This document shows, piece by piece, positions 7,940 to 16,930 of a DNA stretch of 46,231 nt. The notes beneath the pieces were generated by a model. The model was given only the letters and a program-made list of their open reading frames with translations. It made no database searches and was not told the origin of the DNA. The DNA comes from Clostridiales bacterium GWB2_37_7 (GTDB lineage: Bacteria > Bacillota > Clostridia > Lutisporales > Lutisporaceae). The stretch covers positions 1 to 46,231 of the forward strand of contig MGOS01000053.1 of assembly GCA_001797185.1 (NCBI GenBank). The letters run 5' to 3'. The position numbers and the translations under genes are program-made. Numbering within the stretch: the stretch's first letter is position 1; every line of letters begins with the position of its first letter.

Positions 7940-7971
7940 TACCAAAAGTATGCCTAATTGGTTACACTTTG

Positions 7972-8000
7972 TGATAAAATTGACTAACTAAGATACAAAT
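7972..8000 (-). promoter_or_regulatory. Promoter-like repeat copy B, upstream of copy A
   Basis: This unit matches copy A at roughly 22-23 of 29 positions and reads TTGTAT, 16 bases, TATCAC on the minus strand. A third partial copy sharing the AAATGACTAA core lies at 8012-8029. The layout suggests duplicated promoters or a repeated regulator site. Confidence 0.45.
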
Positions 8001-8039
8001 CTATAAAGCTTGCTATAAAATGACTAAGCCTAAATAATA

Positions 8040-8046
8040 TTCGACA
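8040..8046 (-). promoter_or_regulatory. Possible Spo0A box
   Basis: TTCGACA is the complement of TGTCGAA, the core Spo0A binding heptamer. It lies between the divergent secreted-protein and ferredoxin-type genes. A heptamer occurs by chance in a window this size, so only the placement in a regulatory region supports it. Confidence 0.25.
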
Positions 8047-8237
8047 GAGAATTGGATTTTCCTGCATGCCAGGCTAAAACTTGTATTATATTTTTAATAT
8101 ATATGATTGAGTGGAGATATATAGAATAGTAATGTAAACTCAATAGCTGTTCAATCGCATACATAGGTGCTATACAATTTAATTTACAATATACCCCCAT
8201 TATGGTATATTCAAGAAAAAGCACTGGTGGTGTAAGA

Positions 8238-9518
8238 ATGTCTCATATTGCAGCAAAATCAGCTTATAAGAATTTAGAGGAACGAATAAATAGATTTCCA
8301 CAGGGAGCACCGCCCTCAGAAAGTCTTTACAAGATTTTGAGCATATTGTTCAGCGAAAAGGAAGCAGCTTTGGTAGCGCAGCTTCCTATTAAGCCTTTCA
8401 CAGCAAAGACTGCAGGTAGAATATGGCATATGAGTGAATTAGGAGCTCATAAAATTTTGGAAGAGCTGGCAGGCAGAGCAATTCTTTTAGATGTAGACAA
8501 CAACGGCGTTCAACAGTATATGCTGCCTCCGCCCATGGCAGGTTTTTTTGAATTTTCAATGATGAGAACTAGAAATGATATAGATCAAAAACTATTGGCG
8601 GAGCTTTTTCATCAATATTTGAATGTGGAAGAAGATTTTATAAAAGAACTCTTCTTGGCTACCGAAACACGTTTGGGAAGAGTTTTTGTTCAGGAGTCGG
8701 TGCTGACAAATGATGATGAGGTGCAGATCCTGGATTTTGAGAGAGCAAGCCATATCATCAAGACTGCAGAGCATATAGGCATAAGCACCTGTTATTGCAG
8801 ACATAAGATGGAGCACATGAACAAAGTCTGCCATGCACCTATGGATATATGTATGACCTTTGGCAGTACAGCAGCTTCGCTTATTAAGCATAATTATGCC
8901 AGGCAGGTCGATACTTCCGAAGGAATTGAACTTCTACACCTGGCCTATGAAAACAATCTGGTACAATGCGGGGAAAATGTAAGGCAGGGAGTTACTTTTA
9001 TATGCAATTGCTGCGGCTGCTGCTGTGAAGGTTTGATTGCAGCACGAAAATTTGGTATGCTGCATCCGGTTCAGACAACGGCTTTTTTACCTAGAATCAA
9101 CAATGAAAATTGTAATAAATGCGGCTTATGCATCAAAACCTGCCCTATAGGAGCCATAGATAGGGTAGAGAACCGGGACCAGTGGGGCAATGAGCATACA
9201 GAAATTAACATAAATAAAGAGGTTTGCTTGGGCTGTGGTGTTTGTGTCAGAAGCTGCTTCAAGCAAGGTATAAAATTACATCGCAGGCAGGAGAAAATTA
9301 TAACTCCGGTAAATTCTGTACATAGAGTAGTTCAGATGGCCATTGAAAAAGGACAACTCCAAGAGCTAATATTTGACAACAAGGCTTTGGGAAGTCACAG
9401 AGCTATGGCTGCAATATTGGGAGCAATCCTGAAGCTTCCCTCTGCTAAACAGACTATGGCAAGTAAGCAGCTTAAGTCAGTTTTCTTAGATAAGCTTCTT
9501 AGTAAGACCGTGAAATGA
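8238..9518 (+). CDS. Cys-rich 4Fe-4S dicluster protein with winged-helix-like N-terminus
   Basis: A 426-residue cytoplasmic iron-sulfur protein. About residues 30-110 look like a helical, winged-helix type region (IWHMSELGAHKILEELAGRAIL). A Cys/His segment follows (STCYCRHKMEHMNKVC, then MDICMTFG) and a striking CNCCGCCC cluster. Near residues 290-350 are two ferredoxin motifs, CNKCGLCIKTCP and CLGCGVCVRSCF, each able to hold a 4Fe-4S cluster. I prefer ATG 8238 because GGTGGTG sits just upstream; an in-frame ATG at 8202 has no ribosome site. An electron-transfer or redox-sensing role fits, but the partner is unknown. The desulfidase-family gene follows at ~100 bases. Confidence 0.82.
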   Translation: MSHIAAKSAYKNLEERINRFPQGAPPSESLYKILSILFSEKEAALVAQLPIKPFTAKTAGRIWHMSELGAHKILEELAGRAILLDVDNNGVQQYMLPPPMAGFFEFSMMRTRNDIDQKLLAELFHQYLNVEEDFIKELFLATETRLGRVFVQESVLTNDDEVQILDFERASHIIKTAEHIGISTCYCRHKMEHMNKVCHAPMDICMTFGSTAASLIKHNYARQVDTSEGIELLHLAYENNLVQCGENVRQGVTFICNCCGCCCEGLIAARKFGMLHPVQTTAFLPRINNENCNKCGLCIKTCPIGAIDRVENRDQWGNEHTEININKEVCLGCGVCVRSCFKQGIKLHRRQEKIITPVNSVHRVVQMAIEKGQLQELIFDNKALGSHRAMAAILGAILKLPSAKQTMASKQLKSVFLDKLLSKTVK

Positions 9519-9623
9519 TGATGGCAAGGCTTCTAATGCTATGGCTGCTTTGCGGAAGCAAACTCGTTCCTTGTAGAGAGAAGTATATAATACTATATAT
9601 ATAAAATAAAAGGGGGAATAAAA

Positions 9624-10928
9624 ATGTATTCAGCAACTTCAAGAGCACTTATTGACATACTCCATGCTGAGGTAAAACCAGCTTTGGGATGTACAGAGCC
9701 CGGGGCGGTGGCTTTGGCTGCCACTCGGGCGAGGGAACTCCTAAATGAAGAAGTTGAGACCTGTGAGATTTTTGTAAGTTCTAATATTTACAAAAATGGG
9801 ATGGGGGTAGGTATTCCGGGCACGGATCAGGTAGGACTTTTAGCAGCAGCCTGCATGGGAATAACGGGAGGAGAATCCTCTCTAGGTCTCAGCGCATTGG
9901 AAAGTGTGGACACATCTAGCATGAAGGAAGCATTGAAGCTCATTCAGAGTGGCATTGTAAATATTCGCGTTCATGATACCATTGATAAGATATATATAGA
10001 AGTTTGTATGCGAGGCCATTCAAATACAGCTAAGGTAATAATAAATGGAAGACATGATCAATTTGTACATATATCAAGAAATGATGAAGTATTTCTTCAT
10101 GTTGATTTAGATTATGGTGTTGAAGTAGTGAGTCACTCCGTGTTGGCAGAGTTGACAATTAAAGAGCTGATACAGGAAATAGAAACGTTAAACCACGAGG
10201 ATATATGCTTTATGCTTGAAGGTTTAAATATGAATAAGCAAATTTGCTTGGTAGGCCTAAGAAATAGAGTGGGTGCCGGTGTGGGCTATTCAATGCAAAA
10301 AGCCTTGGAAGAAGGAATGATAGGGGATGATGTCATTAATAAAGCCATTATTATGACTTCTGCAGCCTCTGATGCAAGGATGTCAGGAGCAAAGCTGCCT
10401 GTCATGAGCTCCAATGGCAGCGGCAATCACGGCCTGACTGCAATACTGCCCATCGCAGCCTATGATGAGAAATTTCCCCAAAGTGATGAGCGGCTGGCAA
10501 AGGCACTTGCCATTAGTCATTTAGTTACAGCATATATCAAGAATTATACGGGTAGGTTGTCTGCCGTTTGCGGCTGCGGAGTAGCGGCTTCCACTGGATC
10601 AGCTGCCGGAATTGCTTGGCTTATGAACCTCAACTATAAGCAGATAGAGGGAGCAATATTAAATATGATCGGAAATCTCAGCGGCATGATATGTGATGGA
10701 GCAAAGGCAGGCTGTGCTTATAAGCTGGCCAGCGCTGCAGGAGCCGCTATACAGAGCGCACTATATGTGAAGTATGGCTCGGTAATTCCTAGTCTAAATG
10801 GAATCATAGGCAGCACAGTAGAGGAAAGTATACGCAACTTGGGCATAGTCAGCGATAAAGGCATGACTATTACAGATAAGGTTATAGTAGAGGTTATGGA
10901 CTCCTCGCATTGTAAGATGATGAATTAA
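9624..10928 (+). CDS. L-cysteine desulfidase / UPF0597 (YhaM, CdsB-like) family protein
   Basis: A 434-residue protein with the family text LHAEVKPALGCTEPGAVALA near the N-terminus, NIYKNGMGVGIPGTDQVG, and a Cys-rich block CGCGVAASTGSAAGI with later MICDGAKAGCAYK. These cysteines bind the 4Fe-4S cluster in serine-dehydratase-alpha-like enzymes. Characterised members break L-cysteine into pyruvate, sulfide and ammonia; others may act on serine or remain untested. It has an AGGGGGAA ribosome site and ends at a strong terminator. It could supply sulfide or pyruvate; substrate choice cannot be read from sequence alone. Confidence 0.88.
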   Translation: MYSATSRALIDILHAEVKPALGCTEPGAVALAATRARELLNEEVETCEIFVSSNIYKNGMGVGIPGTDQVGLLAAACMGITGGESSLGLSALESVDTSSMKEALKLIQSGIVNIRVHDTIDKIYIEVCMRGHSNTAKVIINGRHDQFVHISRNDEVFLHVDLDYGVEVVSHSVLAELTIKELIQEIETLNHEDICFMLEGLNMNKQICLVGLRNRVGAGVGYSMQKALEEGMIGDDVINKAIIMTSAASDARMSGAKLPVMSSNGSGNHGLTAILPIAAYDEKFPQSDERLAKALAISHLVTAYIKNYTGRLSAVCGCGVAASTGSAAGIAWLMNLNYKQIEGAILNMIGNLSGMICDGAKAGCAYKLASAAGAAIQSALYVKYGSVIPSLNGIIGSTVEESIRNLGIVSDKGMTITDKVIVEVMDSSHCKMMN

Positions 10929-10934
10929 AAGAAG

Positions 10935-10964
10935 AAGGGTCAGTTCAAGGATGAACTGACCCTT
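10935..10964. terminator. Bidirectional terminator
   Basis: Perfect 13-base arms, AAGGGTCAGTTCA (10935-10947) and TGAACTGACCCTT (10952-10964), flank an AGGA loop. It separates the desulfidase-family gene from the converging ferritin-like gene. Confidence 0.85.
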
Positions 10965-10970
10965 AACATC

Positions 10971-11393
10971 TTATATTAACTGATTTAGCTTCTCAACAAT
11001 CCTTACATTTTCAATCAGCATTTCTTCGGCCAACTTCTGATTTGAGGCATCAGAAAGATTAACCATAATTTCTCCATATGCTTGAATACCTATTTCTTCC
11101 CCTGCTGCAGCAGTTTTTATTATGCTATTGTTTATATATTTTTTGGGGGTGACCTTGTGCTTAACCTCTGCCATGATGCCTGGGAGACCTGAAGTATGTG
11201 CGGGATTGCCGCCGAGCTGTTGAATTCTCTCAGAAAGCTGTATAGCATGAAATTGATGCTGCTGCTGCATATCCATTAACTTTTTCTTTGTTTCTTCATC
11301 CTCTGTATCTTTTATATAGTGGTCAAAGCTCTCGATAGCCATATGCTCGCCCTTCAAAGCTGTGTTCAATTCTCTTATATCATTACGATTCAT
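10971..11393 (-). CDS. Ferritin-like DUF2383-type helical protein
   Basis: A 140-residue protein of four predicted helices. It carries ferritin-like signatures: LKGEHMAIESFDHYI in helix 1, KKKLMDMQQQHQFHAIQLSE in helix 2, AAAGEEIGIQAYGEI in helix 3 and a final EEMLIENVRIVEKLNQLI helix. The E..H pairs could bind metal. This fits the family of small ferritin-fold proteins (DUF2383) seen in spore-formers, whose function is poorly known. ATG 11393 is preferred because AAAGGAG lies ~10 bases upstream on the minus strand; a longer frame reaches 11441 without a ribosome site. It is a single gene facing the desulfidase gene. Confidence 0.72.
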   Translation of the reverse strand: MNRNDIRELNTALKGEHMAIESFDHYIKDTEDEETKKKLMDMQQQHQFHAIQLSERIQQLGGNPAHTSGLPGIMAEVKHKVTPKKYINNSIIKTAAAGEEIGIQAYGEIMVNLSDASNQKLAEEMLIENVRIVEKLNQLI

Positions 11394-11682
11394 CTTGAAT
11401 GGCTCCTTTCTAATTTGTGTTTCAAAAACACTTCTTTCCATTATTAGTCTTTCAAATCAATTGACTTTCATTCCTTGGATTTATTTTACATATAAGGATT
11501 TGCTGATGATTGCAAAATCAATTTGTGGTAATATAATTGTGGGTCCAATAACTGATAAGCTTCTAAAAAATACATTTTATATTATGAAACTAAAGGGTAG
11601 AAACCGATTATTTCAAGGCTTAAAGTTAATAATATAATGCGCAATCGTGTCATGGATCAAAAGAATTCAACGGGAGGCTCCT

Positions 11683-13095
11683 ATGCTTTTTAGCAGTTTA
11701 ATGTTTATATTTGTTTTTCTTCCCACGGTAATATTTCTATATTATATATCACCAGCAAAGCTAAAAAACTTTGTTTTATTGATTTTCAGTTTGTTTTTCT
11801 ATGGCTATGGTGAGCCAAAAAGTCTTTTTATAATGCTTCTTTCTATATCAATGAATTATCTGTTTGGACTTTTGGTAGACAAATATAGAAGCAGCAAGAC
11901 CCAGGCCTACACCATATTAACCTTGTCAGCCATCGGAAATCTGTCAATTATAGGCTATTATAAATATACTGATTTTTTTATTGAAAACTTTAATGCGTTG
12001 TTTGGCTTGTCTGTTCCCTTGCTGCATGTCATAATGCCCATAGGAATTTCCTTTTTTACTTTTCAGGGCATGAGCTATGTTATAGATGTTTATCGAGCAC
12101 AAGGCAAGGCACAGAAAAACCCGCTGAATGTGGCATTATATATATCACTTTTTCCTCAGCTTATCGCCGGACCTATTGTTCGATATCAAACAGTGGCAGA
12201 ACAAATCAATGAACGTCATGTTGACCTTGATAAATTTGCAAGCGGTATAGAAAAATTTATTTTGGGGCTTAGCAAAAAGGTTTTGATTGCAAACAGCATG
12301 GGACTTATAGCCGATGAGGTTTTTGCATTTCCAACATCTCAGCTGTCTGTCTTATTGTCTTGGGTAGGCGTATTGGCATATACTGCACAAATATACTTTG
12401 ACTTCTCCGGTTACTCTGATATGGCAATCGGGCTGGGAAGAATGTTTGGTTTTGAATTTTTTGAGAATTTCAATTACCCATATATATCCAAATCAATTAC
12501 AGAGTTTTGGAGGCGCTGGCATATATCCCTCTGTAGTTGGTTTAGAGACTATGTATATATTCCCTTAGGAGGAAACAGGGCAAGTCGGAGTAAGTTAATT
12601 AGAAATATAATGATAGTTTGGCTGCTGACAGGCTTATGGCATGGTGCCGCATGGAATTTCATAGTTTGGGGCTTGTATTTTGCATTGCTGCTGCTGCTGG
12701 AGAAATTTTTAATAGGAAGATTCCTGCAGAAGCTGTGGCTGCCGCTGCAACATCTATATGCACTGTTATTTATAGTATTGGGATGGCTTTGGTTCCGAGC
12801 GGAAAGTCTAAGCTATGCAATTGGATATCTGACATCAATGCTTGGACTGGGAGGGCAGCCGATAATAAGTACTCAAGCACTTTATTATATTGTTGAATAT
12901 AAATTTGAGTTTATTGCTGCCATTGTTGCGTCTATGCCTATTTATCCGCTGCTGCAAGCAAAATTAAAAAATAGTGGTATTGGACTGTTCTTAAATTATT
13001 ATATTAAATATTTAGTGCTTATTGTATTATTTGGTCTTTGTATCATGTACTTGTTAAATTCTACTTTCAATCCATTCATTTACTTTAGATTCTAA
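11683..13095 (+). CDS. MBOAT-family O-acyltransferase (AlgI/DltB-like)
   Basis: A 470-residue polytopic membrane protein of about 11-12 helices. Diagnostic text is ITEFWRRWHISLCSWFRDYV, then YIPLGGNRASRSK, then LLTGLWHGAAWNFIVWG, which holds the catalytic membrane His of membrane-bound O-acyltransferases. GGGAGG precedes ATG 11683; an upstream GTG at 11647 is less likely. In AlgI-type systems this protein passes an acyl group, usually acetyl, across the membrane for transfer to a polysaccharide. The next gene encodes the expected extracytoplasmic partner. No polymer-synthesis genes are nearby, so the glycan is unknown. Confidence 0.9.
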   Translation: MLFSSLMFIFVFLPTVIFLYYISPAKLKNFVLLIFSLFFYGYGEPKSLFIMLLSISMNYLFGLLVDKYRSSKTQAYTILTLSAIGNLSIIGYYKYTDFFIENFNALFGLSVPLLHVIMPIGISFFTFQGMSYVIDVYRAQGKAQKNPLNVALYISLFPQLIAGPIVRYQTVAEQINERHVDLDKFASGIEKFILGLSKKVLIANSMGLIADEVFAFPTSQLSVLLSWVGVLAYTAQIYFDFSGYSDMAIGLGRMFGFEFFENFNYPYISKSITEFWRRWHISLCSWFRDYVYIPLGGNRASRSKLIRNIMIVWLLTGLWHGAAWNFIVWGLYFALLLLLEKFLIGRFLQKLWLPLQHLYALLFIVLGWLWFRAESLSYAIGYLTSMLGLGGQPIISTQALYYIVEYKFEFIAAIVASMPIYPLLQAKLKNSGIGLFLNYYIKYLVLIVLFGLCIMYLLNSTFNPFIYFRF

Positions 13096-13108
13096 GGAGA
13101 TATTGAAG

Positions 13109-14314
13109 ATGAAAAGGTTCGGACAGATAATTCTCATAATTATGTTCTTGAGTATCATTTTTATTATTCCAATGCTTACAAAGCTTCAGAAGAACCAAGC
13201 TATATCACAATTCGAAAACAGAAAGCTTGCAGAAGCTCCTGTATTTACTGAGACCAGTTTGCTAAATGGAGAGTATTTCGGCAAATGGGAAACCTATTTG
13301 TCTGATCACATATATGGCAGAAACGCTTGGATCAAAAACTATATAACTATGAATATGCTGGTGCTTGGCAAAGAGAAATTGAATGATATAGTAATAGGTA
13401 AGAAAGGTTTTTTACTTCCTTTTCTCAATTATGATGATAAGTATTATTCAATTAACAAAGAGGAAAACCTAAGCAAAATGGCAGAACAGCTTAAGGAGCT
13501 TCAGGATAAGCTTGCTCAAAAGGGAGGAAGCTTCTATTTTGTGGGCGTGCCTAGCCAAGCGTCCTATCATAAAGAGGAGTATCCGAAACAGCTTCAGATT
13601 AGCAACAATCTGATGTATAAAACAGAACAACTGTTGTTCGATAAGTTAGATCAGCTAGATGTATCATATATTAATATGAATAATGTATTTCGCAATAAGC
13701 CTGAAATTGAATATTATTATAAGACAGACCATCATTATAACTTTGAAGGGGCCTATGCTACCTATTATGAGATCATCAAAACTGTTAAACAAAAGGTGGA
13801 TCAAAGAGTCCAGCCTCCCCTAGAAAAAGCAGATTTGGATATAGTCACGTTGCCGAACCCCTTTGGGGGATCGCGCAATAGGCAGATTTACTATATGTTT
13901 CCAACGCAAGAAAAAATTAAAATCGCTTACCCCAAAAACAAAATACCCTATGAGAAATTTAACAATGGCAAACCTGATAACAAGCTATACTACCTAAGTG
14001 AGAACAAAGCAGCAATGATTAATTACGGAGTATACATGGGCGGGGATTGGGCTGAAACAGTCATAAAGACAAATAATGACATGCTGCCTAATTTGCTTGT
14101 GTTTGGAGACTCTTTTACCAATGCAATTGAGCCTCTGTTGTATAACCATTTCAACGAGACAAGAATTCTAGACTTAAGGTATTACGATAAAATGAGTTTA
14201 TATGAATATATTGATAAATATAAACCGGATATAGTATTGATGCTTAGGGATGATTTAAATTATGGAAACCTTGAGGGAAACGGAAGCTTTAAGGGCAAAA
14301 ATATAAAGAATTAA
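13109..14314 (+). CDS. DHHW/AlgJ-like exported acyltransferase partner
   Basis: A 401-residue protein with an N-terminal membrane anchor (about residues 5-23). It has an SGNH-like extracytoplasmic domain with the catalytic-pair text YKTDHHYNFEGAY and a later VFGDSFTNAIEPLL block carrying the nucleophilic Ser. These are the features of AlgJ/AlgX and DHHW proteins that complete acetyl transfer to polysaccharides. ATG 13109 is chosen because AAGGAG is 9 bases away; TTG 13103 is too close to it. It follows the MBOAT gene by 13 bases, and the two form an acetylation unit. The acceptor could be cell-wall or exopolysaccharide. Confidence 0.82.
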   Translation: MKRFGQIILIIMFLSIIFIIPMLTKLQKNQAISQFENRKLAEAPVFTETSLLNGEYFGKWETYLSDHIYGRNAWIKNYITMNMLVLGKEKLNDIVIGKKGFLLPFLNYDDKYYSINKEENLSKMAEQLKELQDKLAQKGGSFYFVGVPSQASYHKEEYPKQLQISNNLMYKTEQLLFDKLDQLDVSYINMNNVFRNKPEIEYYYKTDHHYNFEGAYATYYEIIKTVKQKVDQRVQPPLEKADLDIVTLPNPFGGSRNRQIYYMFPTQEKIKIAYPKNKIPYEKFNNGKPDNKLYYLSENKAAMINYGVYMGGDWAETVIKTNNDMLPNLLVFGDSFTNAIEPLLYNHFNETRILDLRYYDKMSLYEYIDKYKPDIVLMLRDDLNYGNLEGNGSFKGKNIKN

Positions 14315-14340
14315 TTCTATTTAATTTTGGGGGATCACAA

Positions 14341-15729
14341 ATGAAAGTGGATATGAAGCTCTGGCATACCTATGCCATTTTTGCAGCTTGCATAGCTCTT
14401 ATTGCAGCATGTGTGTTGCTGAACATTTCATTGATTTATGGCTTCGCTGCAGGGATTCTATTGTGTTGCGGCATATTTGCATATAAGGGTGTTAGGGTTA
14501 TTGAATTATTGTCCATGATGAAAAAGGGTTTGGGAGAGTGCAAAATACTATATGCCTTGATTCTGCTTATTGGAGTTACCGTATCGATTTGGATAGCCTC
14601 AGGAGTAGTGCCTTCTATGATTTACTACGGCTTCGAATACCTGAAGGAAATGAATTTTGTATTAGCAGCTTTTTTAATAATATCCATTAGTTCCATTTTT
14701 ATGGGAACCGCGGTTGGTACTGTCAGCACCATAGGTATTGCAATATTAGGCATAGGCAGAGGCTTAGGTATACCAACACCTATATTGCTGGGGGCTGTAG
14801 TATCTGGAGCCTTTGTTGCGGACAAACTTTCTCCTATATCAGGATTGATTAACTTGACTCTTTCTACAGTCAAAACAGATTACAAAACAGTCATAAAATC
14901 AATGCTAGTGACTTTTGTACCAGCAATGCTTATTAGTTCGGTAATTTATTATGCATTGGGAGTAAAATATAGTACAGGGCTGGATTTAACAAGGATTTTG
15001 GAACTGCAGAACAGCTTAAAAGAAGGTTTTTATATATCACCATGGCTGCTGCTGATGCCGCTGCTGATTGTAATCATGTCTTCTATGGGCGTTAGGATCA
15101 TCTATTCAATTATTGCAGGACTATCTGGCGGAGCGATAATAACGGCTATACTTCAGCGTTTGAGCTTTGCTGAAATAGCAAGGGCTATCATGTTTGGCTA
15201 TCGTGCCGCTACACCCTCACAGCAGTTAAATGAGCTATTGATAAGCGGTGGTGTAGTATCAATGATTGAGGTTGTTCTGATAGTAATGGGTGCTATAGCT
15301 TTAAGCAGTTTGCTTGAGGGTACAGGTCTTATTGAAAGAGTTATGAGCAGGATGATAGCTGAAACGAATAATAAGGGCAGTCTGATCATAAATACAGGTA
15401 TTATCAGCAGCACCTTGACTGTGGTAACCTGCGATCAAACCATGGGAATCGTGCTTCCAGGCAGATTATTAAGGCACAAGTTTGATGAGTTAAAGCTGAA
15501 TAGGGGGATTTTGGCGCGTACCATTTCTGATACAGGTACGATCATTGCACCCTTGATGCCATGGAATGTAAATGCGTTGATTATCACTGTAATAGTAGGT
15601 TCCTCCATAGCATATCAGCCATATGCTGTACTTTGCTATATCTCGCCAATCATCACCTTCATGGTGGGGCTGTATTATAAGTACAGGGAGAAACGGGTCA
15701 AGGGTAAGTACGCCGGGAATTATAGTTAA
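14341..15729 (+). CDS. NhaC-type Na+/H+ antiporter
   Basis: A 462-residue membrane protein with about 11-12 helices. The central segment FMGTAVGTVSTIGIAILGIG followed by GAVVSGAFVADKLSPIS is the conserved NhaC core, where the Asp/Lys region carries ions. A second half-domain contains VTCDQTMGIVLPGRLL and RTISDTGTIIAPLMPWN. Such carriers exchange sodium for protons, or related amine or organic-acid solutes. The ribosome site TTGGGGGATC precedes ATG 14341, 26 bases after the acyltransferase partner. It may be the last gene of that transcript, though no functional link is evident. Confidence 0.88.
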   Translation: MKVDMKLWHTYAIFAACIALIAACVLLNISLIYGFAAGILLCCGIFAYKGVRVIELLSMMKKGLGECKILYALILLIGVTVSIWIASGVVPSMIYYGFEYLKEMNFVLAAFLIISISSIFMGTAVGTVSTIGIAILGIGRGLGIPTPILLGAVVSGAFVADKLSPISGLINLTLSTVKTDYKTVIKSMLVTFVPAMLISSVIYYALGVKYSTGLDLTRILELQNSLKEGFYISPWLLLMPLLIVIMSSMGVRIIYSIIAGLSGGAIITAILQRLSFAEIARAIMFGYRAATPSQQLNELLISGGVVSMIEVVLIVMGAIALSSLLEGTGLIERVMSRMIAETNNKGSLIINTGIISSTLTVVTCDQTMGIVLPGRLLRHKFDELKLNRGILARTISDTGTIIAPLMPWNVNALIITVIVGSSIAYQPYAVLCYISPIITFMVGLYYKYREKRVKGKYAGNYS

Positions 15730-15753
15730 GGTGTTATAACAAGATTTATTGAA

Positions 15754-15780
15754 AGTTTTTTGCACTTGTTGCAAAAAACT
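15754..15780 (+). terminator. Hairpin downstream of nhaC
   Basis: AGTTTTTTGCA (15754-15764) pairs perfectly with TGCAAAAAACT (15770-15780) around a 5-base loop. No strong T-run follows. The A/T composition of the arms makes it usable on either strand. Confidence 0.5.
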
Positions 15781-15794
15781 ACCCAAGGCGTTTC

Positions 15795-15826
15795 AACGAG
15801 GCAGGGGGATATATTTTTGCCTCGTT
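15795..15826 (+). terminator. Second hairpin downstream of nhaC
   Basis: AACGAGGCA (15795-15803) pairs perfectly with TGCCTCGTT (15818-15826) around a G-rich 14-base loop. A T/A-rich stretch follows. Together with the preceding hairpin it probably ends the MBOAT-DHHW-nhaC transcript. Confidence 0.55.
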
Positions 15827-15951
15827 ATATTCTTTGCTCTATAATTAGTGTTTATAATATATCAAATGTTGAGTTTATTTCAAGAATAAAATATGATAGG
15901 TATATGGGGTTAAAATAGAATATAAAACAGTTGCTTTAAGGGGGTTAAGCT

Positions 15952-16851
15952 GTGACAGAAAATCGCAAGGCTCTGTTGGCATACTTGGCGGTATGCTTTT
16001 TTTGGGGCTCTACCTATCTTGCTATCAGAATTGGGGTGCAGGATTCACCACCTTTGGTGTTTGCAGGCATTCGTTTTATAATTGCAGGTAGTCTGATGCT
16101 GGGCTATTGCAAGCTAAAGGGATACACGCTTCCAAGTGAACGAGCGGACATTGTTAATATGGCAATAGTAGGGCTTTTGATGCTTCTGGGAGGAAATGGA
16201 CTGGTGGTTTATGCAGAACAGTGGGTAAGTTCAGGAATAGCTTCATTAATCATTGCTACTGTTCCGCTGTTTATGGCAGTCATTGAATTTTTCTTTCTAC
16301 GAAATGTAAAGATGGATTTTAAGTCCATAAGCGGATTGCTACTAGGTTTTGGCGGGGTTGCTTATTTGATGATAGGAGATGCAGCAGCTGTTATAGATTT
16401 AAAGGGACTAGTTACGCTGATGCTTGCCAGTATTTTCTGGGCAGCCGGTTCTGTACATTCAAAAGGCATCAAATTTAAGGGGCATATATTTGCGAATATA
16501 GGGACTCAAATGTTGGCAGGTGGAATTGGACTTACAATTGCGTCTCTAGTAAAGGGTGAATTTGCAGAGCTGCATTTTACATTAAATTCCCTATTGGCAA
16601 TATTGTATTTAATTGTTTTTGGATCCATTGTGGGCTATAGCTGCTATATATACATTTTGCAGAAATGGACGGCAGCTAAGGCAGGCACCTATGCCTATGT
16701 CAATCCAATTGTAGCAATCATGTTAGGTGCCCTGTTGCTTGGAGAGCCAATTACTCTACCTGTATTGATATCAATGGCCATCGTAATATTGGGCATCGTT
16801 TTGGTACAAAGTTCAAAATCGGAATATATTAAAATGAACAAGAAGGAGTAG
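15952..16851 (+). CDS. EamA/DMT-family transporter
   Basis: A 299-residue protein with ten predicted membrane helices arranged as two EamA repeats. The first opens with LAYLAVCFFWGSTYLAIRIG and the second with LVTLMLASIFWAAGSVHSKG. It ends in the typical VAIMLGALLLGEPITLPV and QSSK tail. Family members export amino acids, amines or other metabolites. The start codon is GTG with AAGGGGG just upstream. It is a monocistron whose stop codon is inside the next terminator. The substrate cannot be inferred. Confidence 0.9.
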   Translation: MTENRKALLAYLAVCFFWGSTYLAIRIGVQDSPPLVFAGIRFIIAGSLMLGYCKLKGYTLPSERADIVNMAIVGLLMLLGGNGLVVYAEQWVSSGIASLIIATVPLFMAVIEFFFLRNVKMDFKSISGLLLGFGGVAYLMIGDAAAVIDLKGLVTLMLASIFWAAGSVHSKGIKFKGHIFANIGTQMLAGGIGLTIASLVKGEFAELHFTLNSLLAILYLIVFGSIVGYSCYIYILQKWTAAKAGTYAYVNPIVAIMLGALLLGEPITLPVLISMAIVILGIVLVQSSKSEYIKMNKKE

Positions 16852-16876
16852 GACATAACATACCTACTCTTATTTT
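16846..16876 (+). terminator. Rho-independent terminator overlapping the EamA stop
   Basis: GAGTAGG (16846-16852) pairs with CCTACTC (16863-16869) and is followed by TTATTTTTTATT. The stem includes the stop codon of the EamA gene. Confidence 0.75.
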
Positions 16877-16884
16877 TTATTGCC

Positions 16885-16930
16885 ATTTGCAAAGCAAATC
16901 CAGGCAAAAGGCGAAGGCGCTCGATGCGCC
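16885..16930. other. Structured, GC-richer intergenic segment of unknown role
   Basis: ATTTGC (16885-16890) pairs with GCAAAT (16894-16899), and GGCGC (16916-16920) with GCGCC (16926-16930). The stretch 16900-16945 is clearly richer in G and C than the surroundings. It precedes the promoter at 16962, so it is not part of the kinase transcript. I considered a c-di-GMP riboswitch, but its core motifs are not complete. Confidence 0.4.
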
